Assembly (NCBI GenBank): GCA_002068205.1
Contig: MVZB01000010.1
Span: 1 to 26,225 of the forward strand
Reading direction: 5' to 3'
DNA: 26,225 bases
Origin: a candidate division BRC1 bacterium ADurb.BinA292
GTDB lineage: Bacteria; Sumerlaeota; Sumerlaeia; MVZB01
Made by a program: the position numbers and the translations under genes. How positions within the stretch are numbered: the first letter of the stretch is position 1; each line of letters opens with the position of its first letter. Below the pieces are notes generated by a model. The model saw only the letters and a list, made by a program, of their open reading frames with translations, was not told the origin of the DNA and made no database searches. Below are positions 8,075 to 16,580 of this stretch, one piece after another.

Positions 8075-8527
8075 ATGTCCGTTCATGCAGTTGGATCCGC
8101 GGTGCGCCAGTCCACGGGACTGGCCGTGATGGTCGGCCTGGTGATCTTCAGCTACTTGGCCGTCGTTTCGATCATCCCGGTCCATCGGAGCCGGCAGTTC
8201 AACCAGCGCGAACGCATCACGCAGCGGCTGATGCGAATCGAAATGGCCAAGCAGGAGGTCGCGATGCAGCGCGACCTGCGGCCGGGAGCGCGCCTGACGA
8301 TGGAGGAGCTGGTCGCGGGAAGCCAGTACCTGGACCAGGCGCCGGCCAGCCCGTCGGGGACCTATGAGCCGGGGGCGCTGGGCGAGCTGCCGCGGTTCGT
8401 GCCGCACAAGGGCGAACCGATCGTCCCCGAGCCGGTCAGCCCGCGCCAGCCGGCGCCGGCCCAGCCCGGCGACGCGGGCGAGGACGACTCGGCCGCGCCC
8501 GGCGAATCCGCGGACGGGAACGCCTGA
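8075..8527 (+). CDS. Small membrane-anchored protein, pseudopilin-like but degenerate
   Basis: 150 residues from ATG 8075, chosen because GAGGGG lies about 8 nt upstream and because the hydrophobic segment (residues 15-36) then sits at the N terminus. After one membrane helix come a charged helix (IEMAKQEVAMQ, about 55-65), then LTMEELVAGSQYLDQAPASPSGTYEPGALGELPRF (75-108). A disordered Pro/Glu/Asp tail closes the protein. The order helix - IExAKxxxA - LxxLVxxxYLxxAPxxPSGTY - G - xxHKG resembles the C-terminal pattern of type II/IV pseudopilins (PxCPxGGTYxxG...CxxHG). Both cysteines are gone and there is no GFTLIE prepilin cleavage motif. Resemblance is by eye only. The stop overlaps the next start (TGATG), so it is translationally coupled to a glycosyltransferase. 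Topology: N-terminus inside, tail outside. Confidence 0.6.
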   Translation: MSVHAVGSAVRQSTGLAVMVGLVIFSYLAVVSIIPVHRSRQFNQRERITQRLMRIEMAKQEVAMQRDLRPGARLTMEELVAGSQYLDQAPASPSGTYEPGALGELPRFVPHKGEPIVPEPVSPRQPAPAQPGDAGEDDSAAPGESADGNA

Positions 8528-9786
8528 TGGCCTCGGCGCCGACAGTTGCCCCCGCCCTCAAGCCCGCCGGGCTGTCGCGCGCTCCCGCGCGGCGGAGCGG
8601 CGAAGCCGTCGTCGGCCCGCGGATCGGGTTCGACGCGGCCTCGGTGGTCGGGCCGCGCACGGGAATCGGCCATGCCACGGCCGAGCTGCTGACGGCGCTG
8701 GCCGAGATCTGGCCGGAAAACTGGCCGGTGGCGCGCGTGTGGGTCAACTCGCGCCGCCACGCGCTCCCCGAGCACGACCCCTGGATGTCGGCCAGGGTTT
8801 ATGACGTCAAGCGGACGACGCTCCCGGGGCGGCTGATCCTGCGCGGCTGGCAGTATCTGGGCTGGCCCCCGGCCGAGATCTGGACCGGCCCGATCGACCT
8901 GCTGCACTCGCCGGCGAGTTACATCCCGGCGGTGCGCGCGGCGCGCCGCGTTGTGACCGTCCACGATATCTACTTCAAACACGCGCCGACGCTGGTCGAC
9001 ACCTACGGCGGGAAATATTTCTACCAGACGTTCGAACGCGGGCTGCCCGAAGTCGACCAGATCATCGCCGTCTCGGAGTTCACGCGCGCCGAGCTGCTCA
9101 AGCATTACCGCGTTTCGCCGGAGAAGGTGAGCGTGGTGCCGCACGCGGTGAACCTGAACCGGTTCCGCGAAGAGCCGGCCCCGGACGACAACGAGCACCT
9201 GCGCCAACTGGGGATCGAAAAGCCGTACCTGCTGTGCGTGGCGACGATCGAGCCGCGCAAGAACCTGGTGACGCTGCTCGAGGCCTACGCCCGCGCGCGG
9301 CGGATCATGGAAGCGGGCGGCCAGAAGCTGCCGCGGCTGGTGATCACGGGCCAGCCGGCGTGGGGGATCAAACCGTTCGAGGCGCGGCTGCGCGAAGCGA
9401 AGCTGCAGGATCTGGTGACGCCGACGGGCTACGTGCCCGACGCGGCGCTGCCGGCGCTCTACCGGCAGGCGCTGGGGTTCGTCTTTCCGTCGCTCTACGA
9501 GGGATTCGGGCTGCCGGTGCTGGAGGCGATGGCGTGCGGCTGCCCGACGCTGATCTCGCGGGCGGGGTCGCTGCCGGAGATCGCCGGCGACGCCGCGCAC
9601 TACTTCAACCCGCGGGAATCGGGGTCGATCGCACGCGAGCTGGTGACGTTCCTGGCCGATCCGATGCACCGCTCGGCGCTGCGCGACGCCGGCCTGCGCC
9701 GCGCCCGCCAGTTCACCTGGGCCGCCACCGCGCGCGGGACGCTCAACGTCTACCGCCGCGTGCTGGGGCTGACCGAATGCGCGTGA
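8527..9786 (+). CDS. GT4-family glycosyltransferase
   Basis: 419-residue cytoplasmic retaining glycosyltransferase of the GT-B fold. The N-terminal half carries GTGIGHAT (about 45-51), a substrate-side glycine motif, and SPASYIP. The C-terminal half carries EPRKN (242-246) and the GT4 signature EGFGLPVLE (Glu325 and Glu333), which binds the nucleotide-sugar donor, followed by ACGCP. Length and layout fit the mannosyl/rhamnosyl-transferase-like members of GT4; the sugar cannot be told from sequence. The first 30 residues are Ala/Pro/Arg-rich and probably not part of the fold. The ATG shares TGATG with the preceding gene's stop, which fixes the start. It is the first of three glycosyltransferases in this block and probably builds the polysaccharide exported by Wzm/Wzt encoded further on. 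Confidence 0.9.
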   Translation: MASAPTVAPALKPAGLSRAPARRSGEAVVGPRIGFDAASVVGPRTGIGHATAELLTALAEIWPENWPVARVWVNSRRHALPEHDPWMSARVYDVKRTTLPGRLILRGWQYLGWPPAEIWTGPIDLLHSPASYIPAVRAARRVVTVHDIYFKHAPTLVDTYGGKYFYQTFERGLPEVDQIIAVSEFTRAELLKHYRVSPEKVSVVPHAVNLNRFREEPAPDDNEHLRQLGIEKPYLLCVATIEPRKNLVTLLEAYARARRIMEAGGQKLPRLVITGQPAWGIKPFEARLREAKLQDLVTPTGYVPDAALPALYRQALGFVFPSLYEGFGLPVLEAMACGCPTLISRAGSLPEIAGDAAHYFNPRESGSIARELVTFLADPMHRSALRDAGLRRARQFTWAATARGTLNVYRRVLGLTECA

Positions 9787-9792
9787 GCGAAG

Positions 9793-10998
9793 TTGAATCC
9801 CTCGCCGGCCTCTCCCACGCCCCTCCTCCGCAACAATCGCATGCTGGTTGTGACGGACGGCGTGTGGGAGGGACGTCAAGGATTTCGACACCGGATGCCG
9901 ATGGCCTGGGCGGAAGCAGGCAATCACATTCTCCTGCTGGAAGGTTCGCCGTATCCGAACCATTTCATGCGCGGCGATGCCCGCTGGGGCCCGTCGTTGC
10001 ACGGGCAGCTTCGCCGGGTCCACCCCCGCCTGCACGTCGGCGCGATGCCGCCCGCCTTTCCCCGGATGCTGAAGGGGGGACTTATGGGGAATGCCCTGCG
10101 GGCGCTGCATCGGCCGCTGGATCAGCGGCGCATCCGGCGATACCTGCGCGTGCTGGGCTGGGAGCCGGAGATCGTGGTGTTGATGCAGGAGCCGGTGCGC
10201 TACGATCTGCTGGAGCTCTTCCCCGACGCGCTGCGGGTTTATTATTGCAACGATCTTTACGGCTACGGTCACGGCACTGCGAATGAATTCCGCGAAGAGG
10301 CGGAATGTTGCCGGCGGGTGGATGTGGTTTTCACCACCTCCGATATCCTGCGGCGGCGGCTTCTGCCGCACAATGCCAATACGTTCCACATTCCGCATGC
10401 CGTTGACCTGGCCTGGTGGGAGAGCAACCGGAACCGCCATCCCGCCGAGATGGAACGAATCCGCCGTCCCCGCGCGCTCTTTACCGGCGCGTTGACGGCT
10501 CGAATTGATTTCGCGCTGCTGGAGGAAGTCGCCGGGGCCTGCCCCCATTGGCAATTCGTCCTGATTGGTCCGTACCATCTGGCGGAGAAGGAGGCGCGGC
10601 GCCTGGGGGCGTTAGGGAATTGTCATCTGCTTGGGGCAAAGCCCCACGAGGAGATCCCGGGATACCTGGCCCTCGCCGACGTGCTGCTGTTTCCCTATGC
10701 CGGCAAGGCCACGGCGCAGCATTGCGGTTTGCCATTGAAATTTTACGAGTATGCCATCAGCGGCCAGCCGATCCTGAGCACCGATTTCGCGCAACTCGAA
10801 TTGCCGAATCCGGATCTGGTTCACGTGGCCCGGTCGCCGCAAGAGTGGGTGGATTTTCTGACTCATTTCGAGCGGCACCGGGAGCAGCAAGTCGTTCTGA
10901 CACGCCAGCGCAGGGAGCTCGCCGAGCGCAACACCTACCAGGCGCGAATCGAGCAGCAGCGGGGCATTCTCAGCCATCTTGATCGGGCCTCGCGATGA
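9793..10998 (+). CDS. GT-B glycosyltransferase (GT1/GT4-like)
   Basis: 401 residues if TTG 9793 is used. ATG 9841, 16 codons later (protein beginning MLVVTDGVWEGRQG), is an equally plausible start; neither has a convincing ribosome site. The fold reads as GT-B: an N-terminal domain beginning LVVTDGVWEGR, a hinge near IPHAVDL (about 200), and a C-terminal domain with ALFTGAL, FVLIGP, HLLGAKPHEEIPGYLALADVLLFPY and LPLKFYEYAISGQPILSTD. The last block resembles the donor-site segment of TuaH-like and related GT1/GT4 enzymes (PLKxxEYxAxGxPV). It begins 6 nt after the previous stop and its own stop overlaps the next ATG (ATGA), so it is part of one transcription unit. Cytoplasmic glycan assembly is the likely role; donor and acceptor are unknown. 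Confidence 0.82.
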   Translation: MNPSPASPTPLLRNNRMLVVTDGVWEGRQGFRHRMPMAWAEAGNHILLLEGSPYPNHFMRGDARWGPSLHGQLRRVHPRLHVGAMPPAFPRMLKGGLMGNALRALHRPLDQRRIRRYLRVLGWEPEIVVLMQEPVRYDLLELFPDALRVYYCNDLYGYGHGTANEFREEAECCRRVDVVFTTSDILRRRLLPHNANTFHIPHAVDLAWWESNRNRHPAEMERIRRPRALFTGALTARIDFALLEEVAGACPHWQFVLIGPYHLAEKEARRLGALGNCHLLGAKPHEEIPGYLALADVLLFPYAGKATAQHCGLPLKFYEYAISGQPILSTDFAQLELPNPDLVHVARSPQEWVDFLTHFERHREQQVVLTRQRRELAERNTYQARIEQQRGILSHLDRASR

Positions 10999-11987
10999 GA
11001 CGCGTCCGAAAACCGCTCGTCTCCGTTATCACTCCCGCGTATAACGCCGCGCAATTCATCGCGGAGACCATTGCGTCGGTGCGGACGCAAAGCCACGACC
11101 ATTGGGAAATGCTGATCACCGATGATGGATCGAGCGATGCGACCGTCGAGATCGTGGAGCGGATCGCCGTGGAAGACCCGCGCGTCAAGCTGCTGCGCCT
11201 CGCTCGGCACACGGGGCTGGCCGCCAAAGCTCGCAATCATTCCATGCAGATGGCCTCGGGCGACTATCTTGCGTTCCTGGATGCCGACGACGTCTGGGAA
11301 CCCAGGAAACTGGAGCAACAGGCCGCCTACCTTGAAAGCCACCCCGAGGTCGATGCGGTTTGCTCATGGTATTACGTATTCGGCGATCCCGCCCGCGTGC
11401 AACGCTACCGCGAAATGATGTGGCGGTTTGAGACGACGGAAGTGACGGTCGACCAGATTCTGATGCAGTCGCTTTTCACCAGCACGGTGATGATGCGGGC
11501 GCGGTGCTGTGAAGAGCTGGGCGGGATGGACGAGTCGCCGGCGCTCAGTTCAGGGCAGGATTATGAGTATTTTGTCCGGCTCGTCACGCGCTACCGCGTG
11601 CACCGGCTTTGCGAGGAATTGAGCGGCTACCGGCTCGCGCCGGCGGGCGGATCCTTGTCGACGAAGGGCCAGCGGCTTGAGCGCCGGCGGCAGCGCGAGG
11701 AGGCGATTCTGGAAGCACTGGCCGGCAAGCAGGTGCTGACCCCCGCGCTGCTGCGTCGGCGGCGGGCCATCATGCACTATAATCTGGCGCGGGACTGCCT
11801 GTTCGAACTGGATCAGCCGTATCGCGGCTTTCTCTGGCGGGCCGTTCGCACATGGGCGGCCCCGCCCAAAGCTTATGTCATGTTTCTATTATCTTTTCTG
11901 CCGGCGCGCCAACTGCGATGCGTATTGACTAAGTTGCTTGCGCTTCGGCAATCGCGCTTGTTCACCGGCCGGAGTGAGATTGAATAA
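10995..11987 (+). CDS. GT2-family glycosyltransferase
   Basis: 330-residue inverting glycosyltransferase with the GT-A fold. Motifs: VSVITPAYN at the start, DDGSSD (43-48) for nucleotide binding, DADD (96-99) as the metal-binding DxD, and GQDYE (187-191) matching the ED(Y) catalytic-base region. The C-terminal 100 residues are helical and basic (RRRQREE, then LRRRRAIMHYNLARDCL) and may lie on the membrane surface. The ATG overlaps the previous stop as ATGA, supporting translational coupling. It is the last gene of the plus-strand block and faces the minus-strand glycan operon 7 bp away. Predicted role: adds a sugar to the same surface polysaccharide. Confidence 0.9.
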   Translation: MRRVRKPLVSVITPAYNAAQFIAETIASVRTQSHDHWEMLITDDGSSDATVEIVERIAVEDPRVKLLRLARHTGLAAKARNHSMQMASGDYLAFLDADDVWEPRKLEQQAAYLESHPEVDAVCSWYYVFGDPARVQRYREMMWRFETTEVTVDQILMQSLFTSTVMMRARCCEELGGMDESPALSSGQDYEYFVRLVTRYRVHRLCEELSGYRLAPAGGSLSTKGQRLERRRQREEAILEALAGKQVLTPALLRRRRAIMHYNLARDCLFELDQPYRGFLWRAVRTWAAPPKAYVMFLLSFLPARQLRCVLTKLLALRQSRLFTGRSEIE

Positions 11988-11994
11988 GCACGAA

Positions 11995-13059
11995 CTACAG
12001 CCGGTGGGAAGAGTCATCACCGGCTGCATTCCATGTGCTGGTTCCTTCGATGCCACAACGCCGAAAAGTCGTGGAATATTGAGGGATATCCGTCGGCGGA
12101 AGGAGTAAATGCAATAAGCAGCGACAGGCGCCGCTGATCCCGGGCCATTTGAATACCCGGCTGTATAGTTCGAGAGCGGCAATCTCCCACTGCGGCGCGT
12201 GGCTGACCTGCTTGAATGCCCGCCAAAGCAGATGTGCGTCCGTCGGACGGTCTAATGCAATAAAATCCACGGCGGTGAAGAAGAACGAGAAGGCCAACGC
12301 GCGCCGAGTCTTCCGATCCATTGAATGATTCTTATCTATCCTTTGGGCGGTTTCGATCAACAATGATTCGACTTGCTTGAGATGCTCCACGGAGCGGACC
12401 GCCGCGCCGATACTGCCGGCTGCCGAAGGAAGCCTCCAGTAAGCTCGTCCGTCGGGGAATCGCTCGTAGGACAGGCCCGCCAGCAGAGCACGCGTATGGA
12501 ACTCCCAATCCTGCCAACTTGGCAAATCCTCATTCCATGGGCCCAGCCGGTCGAGAGTCTTCCGGCGCCAGGTGGGACCGGCGGTCTGCCATGGGATGTC
12601 GCGCTTGAGAAATCGGATCAGATCCGTTTCGGCAGTAACAATATTGTGAAGGCGGGCAAGATCACCTGGAACGCTTTCGAAGATTTCAACGGGAGAAACG
12701 CAGAAATCAAGGTTGCCGCGCTGGCCGAGAAACTCAACGCGATCGGCCAGACAGTCTGGCGTGGAAATACAGTCATCCGAATCGATAAACATAATGAACT
12801 CACCGCGAGCATGGCGGAAACCAAGGTTTCGGCAGGCGCCGGCGCCCGATTTCCCCGCCTCACGCCTAATTAACCTGATTCGCGCATCACGGGAACATAA
12901 TTGTGAGATCTTCAATAACTCATCGGCCTCGCTTCCATCGTCAACGACGAGTGCCTCCCAGGAAAGAAAGGACTGATGGACAAGGCTATCGACAAGGGCC
13001 GACATTAGATGCGCACGGTTTTTAACGGGGATGATGATCGATACCCTGGGGTTATCCAT
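11995..13059 (-). CDS. GT2-family glycosyltransferase
   Basis: 354 residues, GT-A fold. VSIIIPVKNR opens the fold, VVDDGSEAD (about 38-45) binds the nucleotide, FIDSDD (DxD at about 93-96) binds metal, and WQDWEFH (182-188) fits the catalytic ED motif. The C-terminal third (about 240-354) is helical with no further recognisable domain. It begins 5 nt after the preceding stop with no clear ribosome site, so it is probably translated by coupling within the operon. It is the last gene of the minus-strand glycan operon. Local GC is visibly lower than in the dcw region, and the codons include AT-rich forms. That fits the usual picture of exchangeable glycosyltransferase genes. Sugar specificity unknown. 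Confidence 0.9.
   Translation of the reverse strand: MDNPRVSIIIPVKNRAHLMSALVDSLVHQSFLSWEALVVDDGSEADELLKISQLCSRDARIRLIRREAGKSGAGACRNLGFRHARGEFIMFIDSDDCISTPDCLADRVEFLGQRGNLDFCVSPVEIFESVPGDLARLHNIVTAETDLIRFLKRDIPWQTAGPTWRRKTLDRLGPWNEDLPSWQDWEFHTRALLAGLSYERFPDGRAYWRLPSAAGSIGAAVRSVEHLKQVESLLIETAQRIDKNHSMDRKTRRALAFSFFFTAVDFIALDRPTDAHLLWRAFKQVSHAPQWEIAALELYSRVFKWPGISGACRCLLHLLLPPTDIPQYSTTFRRCGIEGTSTWNAAGDDSSHRL
11998..12026. terminator. Perfect 9-bp inverted repeat at the convergent glycosyltransferase junction
   Basis: CAGCCGGTG (11998-12006) and CACCGGCTG (12018-12026) pair perfectly around an 11-nt loop. The repeat starts 11 bp after the plus-strand stop and lies inside the last codons of the minus-strand gene. 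It is well placed to act on both transcripts, but no T-run follows on either strand, so termination would be non-canonical. Confidence 0.45.
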
Positions 13060-13064
13060 GTCAG

Positions 13065-13982
13065 CTAGTCAACCTTCGATCGTTGCCCGCTAAGGCGCGC
13101 CCAGAACTCCCCCCAATAGGTCAGGTGGGGCAATATTCTGCGGTAAACGTATCCCTGCCAGCATGGATCGACCGCCCGATCGCGGAACAGCATGCCGGCC
13201 AGGTGGATCGGCACGAACACCATGGAATAGAGTAACGTCCGCAAACGAGCGCGACTGCGGCCCAGATTCGTGGCACGGGCCTGAAGGCCGGACTGCCACA
13301 TGCGCCGCGCGCGATAGGAGAGACTCATTTTCTCCGGCGCCATGAAATGCAGAATTTCCATGCGCGGAAAGAAGTAACCGTTATTGCCTCGTTCCTTGAG
13401 GGCCAGTTGAAGATACGTTTCCTCGCCCACGCCGATGCGCGTGTCGATCATGCCCAGGTGCTCCGGAAAGCCGCCCAGGGACCGAATCAGCTCAACCCGC
13501 CAACCCATGTTGCCGCCCGACAGAAAACCATTGAGCGGCAACGGTCCCTCCTGCTTTTCATAATGCATGCTGCCATAGGAATCAGCAAACCAGCGTGGCT
13601 TGCCACCCAGATAATAGGGCCGGTAGGGCCCGCCAAAAAAGGGGGGATGCCATCGGGCGATACCCTCCTCGATCGCATCCATCCAAAACGGCAAAGGTTT
13701 GGCGTCATCGTCGAGGTAGACGAGATATTCCGTGCGGCAAAGGGCAAGCGCGGTGTTTCGGGCGCGACTGAGACCTACTTTGGGCTCCAACACATATTGA
13801 ATATTCAGGGACCCACATCCCTCCACTATCGCACGTGTCTCATCCGTTGATGCATTGTCGACAACAATGACAGGTGTCGGGCGTGAAGCCAGAGCAATCG
13901 TCAAGGCGTCCAGGCATGGCTTCAACAGGGCCGCGCGGTTTCTTGTGCAGATCGCAATGGATATTGTGTCAGTTGTCTTCAT
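13065..13982 (-). CDS. GT2-family glycosyltransferase
   Basis: 305 residues. SIAICTRNR at the start, VVDNASTD (40-47), YLDDDAKP (DDD at 91-93) and GVGEETYL (184-191) are the nucleotide, metal and catalytic-base motifs of GT2. ICTRNRxxxL with DNASTDxT and LSRARN is the pattern typical of the rhamnosyl/galactosyltransferase-like GT2 subset, so a hexose or deoxyhexose donor is possible but not shown. The C-terminal part contains a hydrophobic run (LLYSMVFVPIHLAGMLF) that may associate with the membrane. The ATG lies 14 nt inside the upstream gene, a coupling overlap. It is followed at 5 nt by another GT2. Located in the lower-GC part of the polysaccharide locus. Confidence 0.9.
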   Translation of the reverse strand: MKTTDTISIAICTRNRAALLKPCLDALTIALASRPTPVIVVDNASTDETRAIVEGCGSLNIQYVLEPKVGLSRARNTALALCRTEYLVYLDDDAKPLPFWMDAIEEGIARWHPPFFGGPYRPYYLGGKPRWFADSYGSMHYEKQEGPLPLNGFLSGGNMGWRVELIRSLGGFPEHLGMIDTRIGVGEETYLQLALKERGNNGYFFPRMEILHFMAPEKMSLSYRARRMWQSGLQARATNLGRSRARLRTLLYSMVFVPIHLAGMLFRDRAVDPCWQGYVYRRILPHLTYWGEFWARLSGQRSKVD

Positions 13983-15597
13983 TCAGAACTCGACGTTGCA
14001 TACGGATTTTTCTGAATCCTCGGCCCAATTTCCTTCGCATCCAGTAGTATCCGTTTCGCGGCGTGTAGTCGCCCATCTGCCAGCACAGCGAGCGCCACAG
14101 GTCGGGCCAGCGCAGGGATAGACCAGGGTATTCCTTCACCTTTTCCAGGATCACCTCGGCCCGGTCGCGATATCCGCCGGAAGCGAGGAGTTCAGCAGCC
14201 AAGAGATAATGCTGCAAGTAGCGATAGCTGTTGGTGTCGCTGGGGAAGTCTTGAATCGAGGACAGCAGCGCGAGGTCTTCTCGATTGGCTCCATATTTCG
14301 ACAGTTGACGGAGCCAGATCGCCAGCACGGCCTGGGAAAGCAATCCGATATTCACATTGTTCAAAATTGTCTTTATATCGTGATGTGTCGCGCATTCGCG
14401 TAACAGCGCTTTAACGGATTGTAGCAAATCTGACCGGCTGTCCTGGGACAGGTGTGGCACAAGGCTCTCCGTCACATCTTGGTATTGCAGACTCGCCGCC
14501 CACAGAAGGATGCCCACAAGCATGTCGGGATGTCGCGTGAGGGGTTCGCAGGCGATCTCCTCGATGCGATGAACCACTCGCGCGATTGCCCGATCCGGCG
14601 CGATGGGACTGTGGTTGGCGAGAACCGCGCTGTAATCGGGGCGGATCCCCCGCCGGAGTCGCAGGAGGGCATTTCGCAGATCTTCGCTCCCGGATAAAAC
14701 TTCCTTGGAATTGGTGCCGTCAAATATGGTTTTCAGTCCGAGGGGCACCAGCAAGACGGGGATTGAGCGAAGCAAAGCCTCAAGGATAACTTGTGAATTG
14801 CCACGGTTGATACAGGCTGCCGAGATTTCCAGGACGTGGTGGATGCTGAGATCGGGCGGGGCCACAATTACCCGCGGGCTGCACGACTTCACTGACCGGA
14901 CGCCGGCGTCGAAGTCCTCGCGGGGATGAAGCTTGACTACCGTGCGTTGCCCGGGAAGCCTGGCTGCTTCCACGGTGGTGATCAGGTCGTGCCGAACACG
15001 CTGGGTTTCCGTGCTCGCAACGGCGCCCGCCCCGTCGGAAAGAAGAGAGAGCGCAAGCGTGATGACTTCTTCATCGCCTTGGATCCCCAGTCGCGCCCGG
15101 ATCTCTGACCGATGATCGATCCCGTCATCAAGCAATTGGGAGTGAAAGGGCCAGCCCGTGACCTCCACCACCTCGGCCGGCACGCCCAGTCCCGTCAAGG
15201 CGTCGGCTTCGTAGGGTGATGCGAGAAAGAGATGATCGATGGGTACGATATAATTATTAATCCTTCCCTCGGTCATTGCATGCTGGTTGACCTCCTCAAT
15301 TGCAATGGCGGGCAGCTTGTGGCGAATGAGCGCGGCCAGGAGAAGGAATATCTCCTTGTCGGGGAACACTTTCGAGAAGATGGCCACCTTGATCCGCTGT
15401 CCCGCCGCAATAAGATAGGAGTCGATGTCATCCAGATTGAGCCATGAAAAGCCGTTGCCCGCGGGACATGCGGCAAGGGATTCCGTGCGTGTCGAGTGGC
15501 AGATGACGAAGTCCCACTCCGGCATATGCCGAGACAAGATGAGAAGGTTGCGCAGATGCACGGGACCAAACGGGAGGTAAAGCGCAATGGGCTTCAT
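13969..15597 (-). CDS. GT-B-like polysaccharide biosynthesis protein with helical C-terminal extension
   Basis: 542 residues from ATG 15597. A TTG nine bases earlier is also open. I chose the ATG because it overlaps the upstream stop as ATGA, the pattern used elsewhere in this operon. Residues 1-340 read as a GT-B / UDP-GlcNAc-2-epimerase-like fold: IALYLPFGPVHLRNL (glycine loop), VVKLHPRED (about 220-228), and INRGNSQVILEALLRSIPVLLVPLG (about 263-287). The last is like the donor-site SxxxEAxxxGxPVI element of capsule and CDP-glycerol-type transferases. Residues about 355-542 are mostly helical, with LLxxxGxxxxAExIL segments, and match no family I recognise. Likely a cytoplasmic transferase of surface polysaccharide assembly; the exact reaction is unknown. 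It overlaps the next gene by 14 nt. Confidence 0.7.
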   Translation of the reverse strand: MKPIALYLPFGPVHLRNLLILSRHMPEWDFVICHSTRTESLAACPAGNGFSWLNLDDIDSYLIAAGQRIKVAIFSKVFPDKEIFLLLAALIRHKLPAIAIEEVNQHAMTEGRINNYIVPIDHLFLASPYEADALTGLGVPAEVVEVTGWPFHSQLLDDGIDHRSEIRARLGIQGDEEVITLALSLLSDGAGAVASTETQRVRHDLITTVEAARLPGQRTVVKLHPREDFDAGVRSVKSCSPRVIVAPPDLSIHHVLEISAACINRGNSQVILEALLRSIPVLLVPLGLKTIFDGTNSKEVLSGSEDLRNALLRLRRGIRPDYSAVLANHSPIAPDRAIARVVHRIEEIACEPLTRHPDMLVGILLWAASLQYQDVTESLVPHLSQDSRSDLLQSVKALLRECATHHDIKTILNNVNIGLLSQAVLAIWLRQLSKYGANREDLALLSSIQDFPSDTNSYRYLQHYLLAAELLASGGYRDRAEVILEKVKEYPGLSLRWPDLWRSLCWQMGDYTPRNGYYWMRRKLGRGFRKIRMQRRVLNEDN

Positions 15598-16580
15598 CGT
15601 AGCCAATGATTTTTGAACGTGGCCCAGGCCCAGTAAGCCCGAAGTTGGAGTGAAGGCCGTTCACGGCGTAACGGAAGATCGATGGGCGGAAGTCGAGGCA
15701 GCGGCCGATTGCGGGTCAGGAAGTGGTGAAATCGGGCAAATTCATCGCGCTTGAAGGGTGCAAGCCGGATCGCCTCGCGCACCTGATCCAGACTGGAGCA
15801 AACAGGAATATCACAGCCGGACCATTCGATGAGCGCTTCAATCTTGTGAGAATTCGAGGGCAGGGGGACGAAGGGAATGCCGGCAAGCCCCGCCAGATAA
15901 ACGCCGTGGTGCCTGCCCGTAATATAAATCGATGCCGTTTTCAGATTCGCCACGGCGTGGGGCCAATCCAACTTCCGATCCTCGTGGTGGAGGTCCCAGC
16001 TCGGGTGATCGCGTTTAAGTCGATCCAGAACTTCAAGGATATCCGCCCGAGAGGGGTGAGCGTCCCCGATGACGACTTGACCACCGAAGTCGGCGGATGC
16101 CTGCTCCAGGAATGCCGCTGCAACGATCGAATCGGGTGCAATGCACGCATCGCGGCCGAGCCGGCGAGCTTCAGCGGCACTCCTCGGTTCCCGAACGACT
16201 AGATAGTCGAGATTTCGAATCACATCGTGGAAGGCATTCAGGTCCTCCAGCAGACTATTGATCAGCAGTGTTCGCTTGCCGAGCCTTTGTGCGGCGCCGA
16301 GAAAAGCAAGCAGATGATTGCCATTGCCGTGATGGATGGTTTCCTCGCCATTGACAACAACGGCATCGCATTCGAAGATCGCCCTGCCCCATCGACTTTT
16401 CAAGGCAGCCGCAATCGCTTGATTTTCGTCGCCGTTCCAAATTTCCTTGCCCTGCCCGACGTAGTGGCGTTGGATCATGACAGCGCCGGCCTCCCGGATC
16501 ATGCGATCATGGGCGTCAGTCACCGCCAGACATCCGACGTGACATACATGCCGCGTGTCATTTGCCCAGAAGAGCTTCAC
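15594..16580 (-). CDS. Polysaccharide pyruvyltransferase-family protein
   Basis: 328 residues from GTG 16580. I prefer this start to upstream ATGs at 16601 or 16637 because the GTG overlaps the Wzt stop as GTGA and has GGAGAAG a few bases upstream. The family (PF04230) is suggested by VVVNGEETIHHGNGN (residues about 74-88, the NGEGT-like loop), ITGRHHGVYLAGLAGIPFVPL (about 220-240, the conserved S/TxRxHG) and SNSHKIEAL (242-250). Members transfer pyruvate from phosphoenolpyruvate to a sugar to make a ketal; some relatives (CsaB/WcaK types) act on cell-wall polymers. Here NGEGT reads NGEET, so substrate or activity may differ. It follows Wzt directly, as expected for an enzyme that modifies the exported glycan. 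Confidence 0.82.
   Translation of the reverse strand: MKLFWANDTRHVCHVGCLAVTDAHDRMIREAGAVMIQRHYVGQGKEIWNGDENQAIAAALKSRWGRAIFECDAVVVNGEETIHHGNGNHLLAFLGAAQRLGKRTLLINSLLEDLNAFHDVIRNLDYLVVREPRSAAEARRLGRDACIAPDSIVAAAFLEQASADFGGQVVIGDAHPSRADILEVLDRLKRDHPSWDLHHEDRKLDWPHAVANLKTASIYITGRHHGVYLAGLAGIPFVPLPSNSHKIEALIEWSGCDIPVCSSLDQVREAIRLAPFKRDEFARFHHFLTRNRPLPRLPPIDLPLRRERPSLQLRAYWAWATFKNHWLR

Noticed and set aside
8362..10578. 738-codon minus-strand frame opposite the glycosyltransferases
   Set aside because: It is antisense to GT4 and the second GT with clear motifs on the other strand; composition is typical of a shadow frame.
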